64,000 nt of DNA, taken from contig NZ_CP038231.1 in NCBI RefSeq assembly GCF_006542395.2, positions 1,550,001-1,614,000 of the forward strand. The letters run 5' to 3'. This document shows, one piece after another, positions 47,300 through 55,178 of the stretch. The notes below the pieces were generated by a model that was not told where the DNA came from, made no database searches, and saw nothing but the letters and a program-made list of their open reading frames with translations. A program made the position numbers and the translations under genes. The DNA is from Formicincola oecophyllae. GTDB lineage: Bacteria > Pseudomonadota > Alphaproteobacteria > Acetobacterales > Acetobacteraceae. The first letter of the stretch is position 1. Each line of letters opens with the position of its first letter.

Positions 47300-48562
47300 T
47301 CAGCCCGCCGCCCTGATGAGGCGCGTTCTGATGGTGCCTTCAAGCTGCCCCAACCTAGCGAGGACGTCACCTTCACCCGTGCCGGCCCCCAGCGTGGCCT
47401 CCACCACCACATAGCCAATGCCGCCATCAGTCTGCAGGTACTGCGCTGTGACGTTGCAGCCTGTTTCAGCCATCACGTCATTGACTTGGCGCAGGATGCC
47501 AGGGCGGTTCTGGTGCACATGCATGAAGCGCATCCCCTCTGGCCTGGCTGGCAGCTGCACCTCTGGGAAGTTCACCGCACCTAGTGTTGCGCCAATGTCT
47601 GAGTAGGTGGCTAGCTTGCGCGCCACCTCCTGGCCGATGCGCTCCTGCGCCTCCAGCGTGGAAGCGCCGATGTGGGGGGTGAGGATGACGTTGTCGCAGC
47701 CCTGCAGCGGGCTTTCAAAGGGGGTGGAGGCGTTCTTCGGCTCCACCGGGAACACGTCAGCTGCGGCGCCAAGCAGGTGACCCTCCGCCAGGGCGCGGGC
47801 TTCAGCTTCCACATCCACAATGCTGCCGCGCGCGTTGTTGATGAGAATGGCGCCTGGCTTCATCAGGCGGATTTCGCGCTCGCTGATCATGTTGCGGGTG
47901 GTGGGCAGTTCAGGCACGTGCAGGGTGACGATGTCCGATTCTCGCAGCAGCTCCTCCAGGCTGCGGGTGGCCTGCGCGTTGCCGTGGGGCAGCTTGGGGG
48001 CGATGTCGTAATAAAGGACGTTCATCCCCATGGCTTCTGCCAGGATGGACACCTGCGAACCGATGGACCCATAGCCCACGATGCCCAGCGTTTTGCCGCG
48101 CACCTCGTGGGAGTGGGCGGCGGATTTGTCCCAGCGGCCCTGGTGCGCCCCGGCGGAGCGGCTTGGCACGCGCCGCAGGAGCAGCATAGCCTCCCCCATC
48201 GTCAGTTCCGCTACAGAGCGCGTGTTGGCGTAAGGTGCGTTGAAAACAGGCACGCCCGCACCGCGCGCGGCCTCCAAATCCACCTGATTGGTGCCGATGC
48301 AGAAACACCCAATAGCGATGAGACGGTCGGCGGCCTCAATGACCTCACGCGTCATCTTGGTGCGGCTGCGGATGCCAAGCAGGTGCACGCCAGCCAGTGC
48401 CTCCTTGAGGGCGTCCCCCTCAAGCGCGCCTTTGAGGGTGCGTACCTCATGGTAGCCTTGTTCAGCCAAGGCTTCGATGGCGCTGGGGTGCACCCCTTCC
48501 AGAAGGAGGACGCGGATTTTGTTCTTAGGCAGGGAGAGTTGCGGCTGGGGACGATTGGTCAT
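47300..48562 (-). CDS. serA: D-3-phosphoglycerate dehydrogenase
   Basis: First step of serine synthesis. 420 residues. NAD loop GIVGYGSIGSQVSILAEAMG; catalytic Arg/Glu/His region NNARGSIVDVEA, DVFPVEPKN and TPHIGASTLEAQERIG; a C-terminal ACT domain with MRFMHVHQNRPGILRQVNDV, which binds serine for feedback inhibition. The ATG at 48562 follows GGAGG; two ATGs upstream lack it. This is the long, E. coli-like form. Co-directional with hisN (200-bp gap) and comM. Confidence 0.95.
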   Translation of the reverse strand: MTNRPQPQLSLPKNKIRVLLLEGVHPSAIEALAEQGYHEVRTLKGALEGDALKEALAGVHLLGIRSRTKMTREVIEAADRLIAIGCFCIGTNQVDLEAARGAGVPVFNAPYANTRSVAELTMGEAMLLLRRVPSRSAGAHQGRWDKSAAHSHEVRGKTLGIVGYGSIGSQVSILAEAMGMNVLYYDIAPKLPHGNAQATRSLEELLRESDIVTLHVPELPTTRNMISEREIRLMKPGAILINNARGSIVDVEAEARALAEGHLLGAAADVFPVEPKNASTPFESPLQGCDNVILTPHIGASTLEAQERIGQEVARKLATYSDIGATLGAVNFPEVQLPARPEGMRFMHVHQNRPGILRQVNDVMAETGCNVTAQYLQTDGGIGYVVVEATLGAGTGEGDVLARLGQLEGTIRTRLIRAAG

Positions 48563-48762
48563 CGGGGCCTCCATGGCGCTGGTGCGGGCACGGCCTGGCA
48601 CAGCAGGAATGGTGAAGACCCCTGTTAAAGCACTTAGGCGGTGGAGTCACCTGACCCGGTTCTGGAAGCGGCCCTTTGGCGGTTTGGCCTTGGCCAGGTA
48701 ACCCGGCCCGAATGGGGGGCTGCGGCAGGTGGTTTGGGCCATCCCTTCAGCGCATTTGGTGG

Positions 48763-49644
48763 TTAGCGCATTGGGTGGGCGCCAAGGGCTTCCACCGCCT
48801 GCTTGTGGAGTGTGGGGTTGGCTGCTGCCAGCACTGTGCCGCCACTCTGGTCGCCCTTTTGGGGGGTGAAGGTCAGCGGGCGTCCCTGCCAGTCGCTCAT
48901 CACGCCGCCTGCGCCCTCCACCACTGGCGCTAGCGCGGCCCAGTCCCAAGGTTTCATGGTGTCTTCGGCGATAAGGTCCAGCTGCCCCAGCGCCAAAAGG
49001 CCGTAAGCGTAAGCGTCCCCGCCCCAGCTCATGCGGGCGGCCTGGTTTTGCAGCGCCTTGAAGGCTGCCTGGTTGGCGGGCGCGATGATTTCAGGCGCTG
49101 TGCAGGAGAGTTCCGCCTGCCCAAGGGCGCGCCCTTGGCGTGTGCCCACGGTGCCCGGGAAGCCCTTGCTGCTGGCGTAGTGGGTTGGCCCGCCCAGCAC
49201 AGCGTGCCAGCGTTCGCCTGTTACCGGTTGGTCCACAAGGCCCAGAACGGGCCTGCCATGGTGCAGCAGCGCCACAAGGGTGCAGAAGCTTGGGCGCCCC
49301 GTCAGGAAGGCCCTTGTGCCGTCTATGGGGTCAAGCACCCAAAGCCATTCAGCCATGGTGGCTGGCGTGGTTGGGGCGCCGTGCGCGCCTTGCGCCAGGC
49401 CGCTTTCCTCCCCCAGGACGGCATGGTTGGGGAAGGCCTGGGCCAGGTGGGCGCGCATGGCTTCCTCCGCTGCTTTGTCAGCCACCGTCACGGGGCTGCC
49501 ATCCTGCTTGACCTCTGCTTGCAAGGGCTTTCTGAACAGGGGCAGTGCGTGGCGGGCTGCTTCGTCAGCGCAATAGTGGGCTGCGCGCAGGGCGCGTTCT
49601 AAAATGTCGCGTGGCGGGGCTGCAAAAGCGTTGTCGTCTGGCAT
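48763..49644 (-). CDS. hisN: Inositol monophosphatase-family (histidinol-phosphatase type)
   Basis: 293 residues. Metal-binding motifs of the IMPase family: GEESG (Glu) and WVLDPIDGTRAFLTGRPSFCTL, and the C-terminal MKPWDWAALAPVVEGAGGVMSDW. The GTRAFLTG variation and KPWD segment fit HisN-type histidinol-phosphate phosphatases, but an inositol/PAP phosphatase cannot be ruled out. The ATG at 49644 was chosen; the frame is open to 49854 with unlikely residues. It starts the hisN-serA-comM-EEP run and diverges from kdsB. Confidence 0.8.
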   Translation of the reverse strand: MPDDNAFAAPPRDILERALRAAHYCADEAARHALPLFRKPLQAEVKQDGSPVTVADKAAEEAMRAHLAQAFPNHAVLGEESGLAQGAHGAPTTPATMAEWLWVLDPIDGTRAFLTGRPSFCTLVALLHHGRPVLGLVDQPVTGERWHAVLGGPTHYASSKGFPGTVGTRQGRALGQAELSCTAPEIIAPANQAAFKALQNQAARMSWGGDAYAYGLLALGQLDLIAEDTMKPWDWAALAPVVEGAGGVMSDWQGRPLTFTPQKGDQSGGTVLAAANPTLHKQAVEALGAHPMR

Positions 49645-49704
49645 GATGGGCACATCGCTTGGTTGGGCCGCTTTCAAGGCTGGCTGGCCGGGCTGGAAAT
49701 GTAC

Positions 49705-50550
49705 ATGATAGGCCCCATGATGTCCTTGATGCCAGCTGCACCAACACCAGAACGCCCCCGCAACCCCGCTGTGGTCATTCCAGCGCGCCTTGCCTCCAGC
49801 CGCCTGCCGCGCAAAGCCCTGCTGCCTTTGGCGGGCCAGCCCATGGTGGTGCATGTGGCCCGCGCAGCCTTGAAGGCAGCGCTGGGGCCGGTGATCCTAG
49901 CGGTGGATGGTGGGGAGATGGCTCAGGCCCTTAGCACCCCGCTGGCAGAGCTGGAGCGTGAGGGCATGGGCGCAGTGCAGCTGGTGCTGACCGACCCCGC
50001 CCTGCCCAGCGGGTCTGACCGCGTGGCGGCAGCGCTGGCGTTGGTGGACCCAGAGAAGCGCCACGACGTTGTCGTCAACGTTCAGGGCGACCTGCCACTG
50101 GTTAGACCTGAACACATCCAAGCAGGGCTGGAGGCGCTGCTGGTGGGAGGGCAGGCCATGGATATCGGCACGCTGGCTGCGCCCATCCACCACCAGGCGG
50201 AGGCAGAGGCACCCTCTGTCGTCAAAGTGGCCTGCGCCCTGGGGCCAGGGCGGAACAGCGCACGCGCGCTTTATTTTTCGCGCGCTGTAGTGCCAGGGGG
50301 GCACGGGCCGCTTTGGCACCATGTGGGCCTTTACGCCTGGCGCCGCCCCGCGCTGGAGCGCTTCGTGGCGCTGCCCCCCAGCACACTGGAGAAGCGCGAA
50401 TCGCTTGAGCAACTCCGCGCCCTTGAAGCTGGCATGACTGTGGGGTGCGCTGCTATTGATGAAGCCCCCTGGGGGGTGGACACCCCTGATGACCTGGTGC
50501 GCGCCCGTCTCCTCCTGGAAGGGGCCGGGGAAGAGGAAGGTGTGTTGTGA
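49705..50550 (+). CDS. kdsB: 3-deoxy-manno-octulosonate cytidylyltransferase
   Basis: Activates Kdo to CMP-Kdo for lipopolysaccharide. About 281 residues. Nucleotide-binding VVIPARLASSRLPRKALLPL, GQPMVVHVARAA, TDPALPSGSDRVAAAL, VNVQGDLPLVRPEHI and the C-terminal GVDTPDDLVRAR are all present. The start is uncertain: ATG at 49705 follows GGAAAT, while others lie at 49699 and 49720; the conserved part starts at about residue 17. The stop overlaps pheA by four bases (GTGA). Confidence 0.92.
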   Translation: MIGPMMSLMPAAPTPERPRNPAVVIPARLASSRLPRKALLPLAGQPMVVHVARAALKAALGPVILAVDGGEMAQALSTPLAELEREGMGAVQLVLTDPALPSGSDRVAAALALVDPEKRHDVVVNVQGDLPLVRPEHIQAGLEALLVGGQAMDIGTLAAPIHHQAEAEAPSVVKVACALGPGRNSARALYFSRAVVPGGHGPLWHHVGLYAWRRPALERFVALPPSTLEKRESLEQLRALEAGMTVGCAAIDEAPWGVDTPDDLVRARLLLEGAGEEEGVL

Positions 50551-51554
50551 GCGCGCCTGCCCCCTCCCCAGCCCACCAGGAGAACGCCCCTTTGGGCAAC
50601 GTTCTAGGCACCATTGCTTTCCAAGGGCGCCCTGGGGCCTATTCAGACCTGGCCGCGCGCCAGGCCCGCCCTGGTTGGGCTACGCTGCCGTGCCCCAGCT
50701 TCGCTGCTGCCATCAACGCCGTGCGCTTTGGTCAAGCTGATGAGGCCCTGCTGCCTTGCGAGAACACGCTGGCTGGGCGCGTGCCTGAAATCCACGCCCT
50801 GCTGCCAGATGCCGCCCTGGTGCTGGTGGGGGAGCATTTTATGCCCATCCACCACTGCCTTTTGGCGCTGCCAGGCACGCCTTTGGGGGCGGTCAGGCGC
50901 GTCCATACCCACCCGGTGGCTTTGCTGCAAATCAGAGATTATCTGGCTGCCCAGGGCCTGGAGGGCGTCAGCGCCTTTGACACGGCGGGCGCTGCCGAAC
51001 TGGTGGCTTCATGGGGTGACCCTTCCCAAGCCGCCGTGGCCTCCGAACTGGCTGGCACGTTGAATGGGCTGGAGGTCCTGGCCCGCCATGTGGAGGATGC
51101 AGGCCACAACACAACGCGCTTCTACTTGGCTGCGCCGGAAGGCGCCCACCACCCCCAAGGCTGCAGGGACGCCCCCCATGGCCTGATGACGACCCTGATT
51201 GTGGAGGGGCCGAGCGTGCCAGGGGCCCTTCATGCCATGCTGGGCGGTTTTGCTACCCATGGCGTCAACATGACGCGCATTGAAAGTTACATGAAGGGGG
51301 GACGCTTTGACACGCCATGCTTCCTAATGGATGTGGAAGCCGCCCCAGGCCAGCCCGCCATGGACGCTGCCCTCCACGCCCTGGGCCGCACCTGCGTAAG
51401 CGTGCGGGTGCTTGGCGTCTACCCTCGCAGCGCGTACAGAGGGGGCCTGGGTGAAGGCCAGCCAACCTGGAGGGCGCAGGCCAACCCTTCACAGACCGAA
51501 CCATGGGGCGCCCCCTCGCCTGGGCGGGCGCCTGGCAACGGAGAGACGCCATGA
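50547..51554 (+). CDS. pheA: Prephenate dehydratase
   Basis: Makes phenylpyruvate from prephenate. 335 residues. Catalytic part has AFQGRPGAYSDLAARQA, LLPCENTLAGRVPEIH and GHNTTRFYLAA (the catalytic Thr-Arg-Phe motif); an ACT domain with EGPSVPGALHAMLGGFATHG and IESYMKGGRF gives phenylalanine feedback control. No chorismate mutase part. The GTG at 50547 overlaps the kdsB stop and follows AGGAAGG. Its stop overlaps dapA by four bases. The last 40 residues are low-complexity. Confidence 0.93.
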   Translation: MSAPAPSPAHQENAPLGNVLGTIAFQGRPGAYSDLAARQARPGWATLPCPSFAAAINAVRFGQADEALLPCENTLAGRVPEIHALLPDAALVLVGEHFMPIHHCLLALPGTPLGAVRRVHTHPVALLQIRDYLAAQGLEGVSAFDTAGAAELVASWGDPSQAAVASELAGTLNGLEVLARHVEDAGHNTTRFYLAAPEGAHHPQGCRDAPHGLMTTLIVEGPSVPGALHAMLGGFATHGVNMTRIESYMKGGRFDTPCFLMDVEAAPGQPAMDAALHALGRTCVSVRVLGVYPRSAYRGGLGEGQPTWRAQANPSQTEPWGAPSPGRAPGNGETP

Positions 51555-52492
51555 ACGCCACCCCCACCCCCAAACGCTGCGCAACAGGCCGCCACAAGGG
51601 GCGCGCCGTCAATGAGGTGTTCAGGGGCGTGTTCACAGCCCTAGCCACCCCTATGGCCGTTGACGGCAGCCTGGATGAAGGGGCCTTCACGCGCCACGTG
51701 CAACGCCAGGTCGCAGGCGGCGTGCGCGGCCTGGTGCCCATGGGCACGACAGGCGAAAGCCCCACCCTGACCCATGAGGAACACGGGCGCGTGGTGGCGC
51801 TGTGCGTCAAGGCAGCTGAAGGCCGCGTGCCCGTCATGGCGGGCGCTGGGTCCAACTGCACCAGGGAGGCGGTGAACATGGCGCGCTTCGCCCACCAGGC
51901 GGGCGCTGACGCCCTGCTGGTGGCGGTGCCCTACTACAACAAGCCCACGCAGGAAGGGCTTTACGCGCACTACATGGCCATTGCTGACGCAACCCCCCTG
52001 CCGCTGTGGATTTACTGCATCCCCGGCCGTTCCGTGGTGGATGTCAGTGTGGAGACCATGGCGCGCCTGGCGCGCCACCCCAACATCGCCGGCACCAAGG
52101 ACGCGACCGCTGACCTCACACGGCCCATCGCTGTGCGCCGTGCTGTGGGGGCGGGGTTCAACCAGCTTTCCGGGGAGGATGGGTCCGCCCTCTCCTTCAG
52201 GGCGGCTGGCGGCCATGGCTGCATCAGCGTGACGGCCAATGTGGCGCCTGAACTGTGCCAGCGCCTGCATGATTTGTGGGAGGAGGGCAAGCTGGAGGAA
52301 GCCATCGCGCTCCAGGATAAGCTGACACCCCTCCATGACGCCCTGTTCGCTGAAACCAGCCCAGGCCCCGTGAAGTACGCCATCGCTAAGCTGGGCTTTG
52401 GGGCGCCCTGCCTGCGCTTGCCGCTGGTGGCCCCCAGGCCTGCGACCCAGGCGCGCCTTGACGCCGCTATGGCCGCCCTGGGCCTAGTGTGA
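51551..52492 (+). CDS. dapA: 4-hydroxy-tetrahydrodipicolinate synthase
   Basis: Condenses pyruvate with aspartate semialdehyde on the way to lysine and diaminopimelate. 313 residues, with about 20 extra at the N-terminus. Key residues: MGTTGESPTLTHEEH, the tyrosine of VPYYNKPTQEG, the Schiff-base lysine of NIAGTKDAT (about K183). In the YNxPxR motif the Asn is replaced by Cys (YCIPGRS). The ATG follows GGAGAG and overlaps pheA by four bases. smpB follows, as in many alphaproteobacteria; lysA is at 18633. Confidence 0.93.
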   Translation: MNATPTPKRCATGRHKGRAVNEVFRGVFTALATPMAVDGSLDEGAFTRHVQRQVAGGVRGLVPMGTTGESPTLTHEEHGRVVALCVKAAEGRVPVMAGAGSNCTREAVNMARFAHQAGADALLVAVPYYNKPTQEGLYAHYMAIADATPLPLWIYCIPGRSVVDVSVETMARLARHPNIAGTKDATADLTRPIAVRRAVGAGFNQLSGEDGSALSFRAAGGHGCISVTANVAPELCQRLHDLWEEGKLEEAIALQDKLTPLHDALFAETSPGPVKYAIAKLGFGAPCLRLPLVAPRPATQARLDAAMAALGLV

Positions 52493-52546
52493 GGGCACGC
52501 CCACGCCCTGTTCGGGCTGGAACACCAACACGGCAAAGGAACAGCC

Positions 52547-53035
52547 ATGGCTGAGAAGAAAGCGCGCAAAACACTGATTTCACACGGCATTGTGGCGCAG
52601 AACCGCAAGGCCAGGCATAACTACGCCATTTTGGAGACTGTGGAGGCTGGGCTGGTGCTGAAGGGGCCAGAGGTCAAAAGCCTGCGCCTAGGCCGCGCCA
52701 CCATCACGGAAGCCTACGCTGGCGAGCGGGGGGGGGAGATGTGGCTCGTCAACGCCTACATCCCTGAATATCAGGGCGGCGTCCTTTCGCGTTTTGAGAC
52801 GCGCGCGCCGCGCAAGCTCCTCCTCCACCGCAAACAGGTCAACAAGCTTCTGGGCGCTGTGCAGAAGGAGGGGATCACCCTTGTGCCGCTTGACATCCAC
52901 TTCAATGAGCGCGGCCAGGCCAAAGTTCTTCTAGGGCTGGGCCAGGGCAAGAAGAACCATGATAAGCGCCGCGCCATGGCAGACCGTGACTGGCAGCGCG
53001 ACAAGGCACGCCTGATGCGCGACAAAAACCTCTGA
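52547..53035 (+). CDS. smpB: SsrA-binding protein SmpB
   Basis: 162 residues; binds tmRNA to rescue stalled ribosomes. [34 protein letters not shown], and the basic tail [21 protein letters not shown], which folds in the mRNA channel, are family hallmarks. The ATG at 52547 follows AAAGGAACAGCC. Downstream hairpins at 53049-53096 may end its mRNA. Confidence 0.97.
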   Translation: MAEKKARKTLISHGIVAQNRKARHNYAILETVEAGLVLKGPEVKSLRLGRATITEAYAGERGGEMWLVNAYIPEYQGGVLSRFETRAPRKLLLHRKQVNKLLGAVQKEGITLVPLDIHFNERGQAKVLLGLGQGKKNHDKRRAMADRDWQRDKARLMRDKNL

Positions 53036-53048
53036 CCATGCGGGGTAA

Positions 53049-53096
53049 CCCTTAGGACCTGAGGTTCTGAGGGATTGAAAGCCCAAAGGTTTTGGG
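53049..53096 (+). terminator. Two successive hairpins after smpB, no T run
   Basis: CCCTTAGGACC pairs with GGTTCTGAGGG (11 bp, with two G-T, loop TGA; 53049-53073), and CCCAAA with TTTGGG (loop GGT; 53082-53096). They start 13 bases after the smpB stop. Without a T run they may be a 3' stabiliser rather than an intrinsic terminator. Confidence 0.4.
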
Positions 53097-53687
53097 AATG
53101 ATGGACAAGGAGTGCGCCAGCACCGTGGCGGCGGCCCTGCGCGCTAGGATGGCTTAAGGGCTTCATTTCCCCTCTCTCTCCGTGCCCCTCTCCAGCGCCT
53201 TCAATGATTTCACCGCCTTGCCTCCAAAGCGCCATGGACATGGACACCCTGGCTTGAGGTGGCACCATGGCGGACAGGGTCGGGCAGGCTTTTGGACTGC
53301 TGAAGGGTGGGGGGGATGGCAAACCCTTGTTGGGCATTCCACCCCCTGGGGCACTTGCCCTGAGGGTGCTTGCTTATTCAAGCTCAGCTCAAAGGGAGTT
53401 TGAGGGTGCCTGGCGAAGCCGTGCTTGGAATCGCAGCCCTTGGCCGTGCAGGGCTGGAGCCGTGAGAGGGGGTAGGCCCAAGGGAAAGCGATGAAGGAAG
53501 CTTTCTTGGTGAAGCTGTTGCCCTGATTGAACTGGCGAGCGGGGGGCAAGCCTCTTCAAGAGGTCAGATAAAAGGTCAAAGCCTTCATGCCCCTCTGGCA
53601 AGGGTGGTGACCCACACGCCTTAATGAGCGGCCATCGTGAACAAGCTTCAATTCAAACCCAAAAGAAGGGGCCGTAGGGTGCTTGGT

Positions 53688-53709
53688 GGCCCCGGCGGCG
53701 ACCGGGGCC
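53688..53709. other. Perfect 8-bp GC hairpin
   Basis: GGCCCCGG and CCGGGGCC are separated by loop CGGCGA. Very stable; lies 26 bases before a 21-codon open frame. No T run follows on either side. Confidence 0.6.
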
Positions 53710-53734
53710 TAACACACAATGAAAGGCCCATCAC

Positions 53735-53800
53735 ATGACTAACAAACCTAACATCACGGGCCATTCTAACACCAAAGACCATGGCGTGGGCTACCCCTAA
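53735..53800 (+). CDS. Possible 21-residue small protein
   Basis: ATG at 53735 to TAA at 53800, translated MTNKPNITGHSNTKDHGVGY plus Pro. GAAAGG lies 8-9 bases before the ATG. There is no hydrophobic segment and no recognised family. Such a short frame can arise by chance; it is listed because of the ribosome site and the stable hairpin just upstream. Confidence 0.2.
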   Translation: MTNKPNITGHSNTKDHGVGYP

Positions 53801-53861
53801 TGGCTTTTCCTGCCCAACAAAGGCTCGAAAACCGTCAACCATGGGCAGGCAAAGCCAACCA

Positions 53862-53906
53862 TTTGAACAGTGTACAAACGTTGTTCAAACGCGCTTTGAA
53901 CTGTTC
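53862..53906. promoter_or_regulatory. Possible operator: inverted TTTGAAC half-sites
   Basis: TTTGAACA (53862-53869) and TGTTCAAA (53882-53889) form an inverted repeat with a 12-base spacer; a third TTTGAAC (53895-53901) and a following GTTC (53903-53906) continue the pattern. It does not match the GTTC-N7-GTTC SOS box of alphaproteobacteria. The regulator and target are unknown. Confidence 0.35.
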
Positions 53907-54030
53907 TGGGTGGGCGCCTTTGCCGTGAACCGCCTTTCAGGCGGCAGCAGGCTGGAAACATCAAAAAGCAGCTGTTTTCAGGCGCTTTCAACCATGTCAG
54001 GTTATGGGCCCTGCTTCCCTCACGATGTGC

Positions 54031-54073
54031 TGAGGCCAGTAGTCGATGAGGCCAGTAGTCGATGAGGCCAGTA
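54031..54073. repeat. 16-bp tandem repeat, 2.7 copies
   Basis: TGAGGCCAGTAGTCGA at 54031-54046 and 54047-54062, then the first 11 bases again (54063-54073). Perfect copies. It is too short and lacks spacers for a CRISPR. Confidence 0.95.
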
Positions 54074-54148
54074 AAGCCAGCGCGGCAGGCGCAAGCGCTT
54101 CCCACACGCGCCGTTTTTCTGGGAAAACAGCTTGGAAACCAGCCCAAG

Positions 54149-54184
54149 AAAAAACCCATCCCCTCCACAAAGGAAAGGATGGGT
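54149..54184 (-). terminator. Rho-independent terminator of the cold-shock gene
   Basis: On the minus strand ACCCATCC (54184-54177) pairs with GGATGGGT (54161-54154), followed by TTTTTTCTT. It lies 122 bases past the stop of the cold-shock protein. Confidence 0.85.
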
Positions 54185-54305
54185 GGCTATGCCATCAGTC
54201 AGGCCATGGCGGCAATCGGGCCGTGGCACTGGCTGTGCCTGCCGGTGCGCCTTCAGTCCGGGCCAAGACGGGGACACAGGGCGCACGCAACAGGAAGGGT
54301 GGTTG

Positions 54306-54962
54306 TCAAACAGGCGTGACGCTCAGCGCCTCAGGGCCTTTGTGGCCCTGGGCCACCTTCATGTCCACCTGCTGGCCGTCAGCCAGGTTGTCCAGGCCAG
54401 AGCGGCCCAGGGCGGAAGCGTGGATGAACACATCCTTGCCGCCGTTCTCAGGGGTGATGAAGCCAAAACCCTTGGTGGGGTTGTACCACTTGACCGTGCC
54501 GCGCATGTCCTGGGCGGTGGACATGTCAGGGGCAGCGCCGCCAAAGCCTGCGCGCGGCCCGCTGGGGCGGCTTGTCGGGGCTTCTGCCGTGCTGGCATCA
54601 AAGGAGAGGATCTCAGCCACTTGGCGCCCCTTGGGGCCCTGGCCCGTGCGCACCGTCAAGGTGGTGCCAGGCTCCGGCGTGGGGTGGCCAGCATCGTTGA
54701 GGGTGTTGGCGTGCAGGAACACGTCACCGCTGCCGTCGCTCAACCCAACGAAGCCAAAGCCACGCTCCGCGTTGAACCACTTGACGGTCGCGCCAACTTC
54801 CGGGCCGCTGGCGATGGGGCCACGGCCAGGACGGCGCGGCGGGCGCCCCCCCCCGAAACCACCCCCCTGGCCACCCATGAAGGATGGCTCTGAGGGGAAA
54901 TCACGGTCAAATCCGCCGCGGCGGGGTGAAAAAGAGCTGCGGTCGGTTCGGTTGTTTCTCAA
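54306..54962 (-). CDS. Double cold-shock-domain protein
   Basis: Single-stranded nucleic acid-binding protein, probably an RNA chaperone. Two cold-shock domains: GATVKWFNAERGFGFVGL with DVFLHANTL, and RGTVKWYNPTKGFGFITP with DVFIHASAL, both carrying the RNP1 and RNP2 aromatic residues, joined by an Ala/Pro/Ser linker. The N-terminus is a disordered Arg/Gly/Phe stretch (PRRGG, GGQGGGFGGG). The preferred start is TTG at 54962, after GGAACGAG, giving 218 residues; an ATG at 55070 would add 36 unconserved residues. Ends at the terminator at 54149. Confidence 0.85.
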   Translation of the reverse strand: MRNNRTDRSSFSPRRGGFDRDFPSEPSFMGGQGGGFGGGRPPRRPGRGPIASGPEVGATVKWFNAERGFGFVGLSDGSGDVFLHANTLNDAGHPTPEPGTTLTVRTGQGPKGRQVAEILSFDASTAEAPTSRPSGPRAGFGGAAPDMSTAQDMRGTVKWYNPTKGFGFITPENGGKDVFIHASALGRSGLDNLADGQQVDMKVAQGHKGPEALSVTPV

Positions 54963-55178
54963 AGTCTCGTTCCGCGTATAGTCTGGGAGGGAAAAAGCCC
55001 CGCCACGGCTTACAGGCCGCTGGGGCCTGGGCACGGGCAAAGCCTGGCCCGCCACACAGAAGCAGGCCATGAAACATCATGGACTGGGCAGGGCCTGTGA
55101 ACAAGCGTTAGCATGGCCCCAAAGGCTGCGCCACTGAAATATCCATGTGTGGCTGGTATGGCCGCAGCGCTTCTGCCA

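Larger units (their letters stand above)
53036..54305. other. 1.27-kb gene-free stretch between smpB and cold-shock gene
   Basis: No protein gene is supported. It contains two hairpins just after smpB (53049-53096), an 8-bp perfect hairpin (53688-53709), a 21-codon open frame with a plausible ribosome site (53735-53800), an inverted repeat of TTTGAACA (53862-53906), a 16-bp tandem repeat (54031-54073) and a minus-strand terminator (54149-54184). GC content is still typical of the chromosome. I saw no tmRNA gene here despite the smpB neighbour. Confidence 0.65.

Noticed and set aside
53163-53549. Minus-strand open frame of 128 codons in the gap after smpB
   Set aside because: Pro/Cys/Lys-rich translation without a domain, no ribosome site; judged chance.
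54031-54073. CRISPR array
   Set aside because: Only 2.7 copies of a 16-bp unit with no spacers; a simple tandem repeat.
53036-54305. tmRNA gene next to smpB
   Set aside because: I looked for tRNA-like ends and a tag-coding frame; a TTCAATTC string near 53648 lacks the flanking T stem. No tmRNA is supported.
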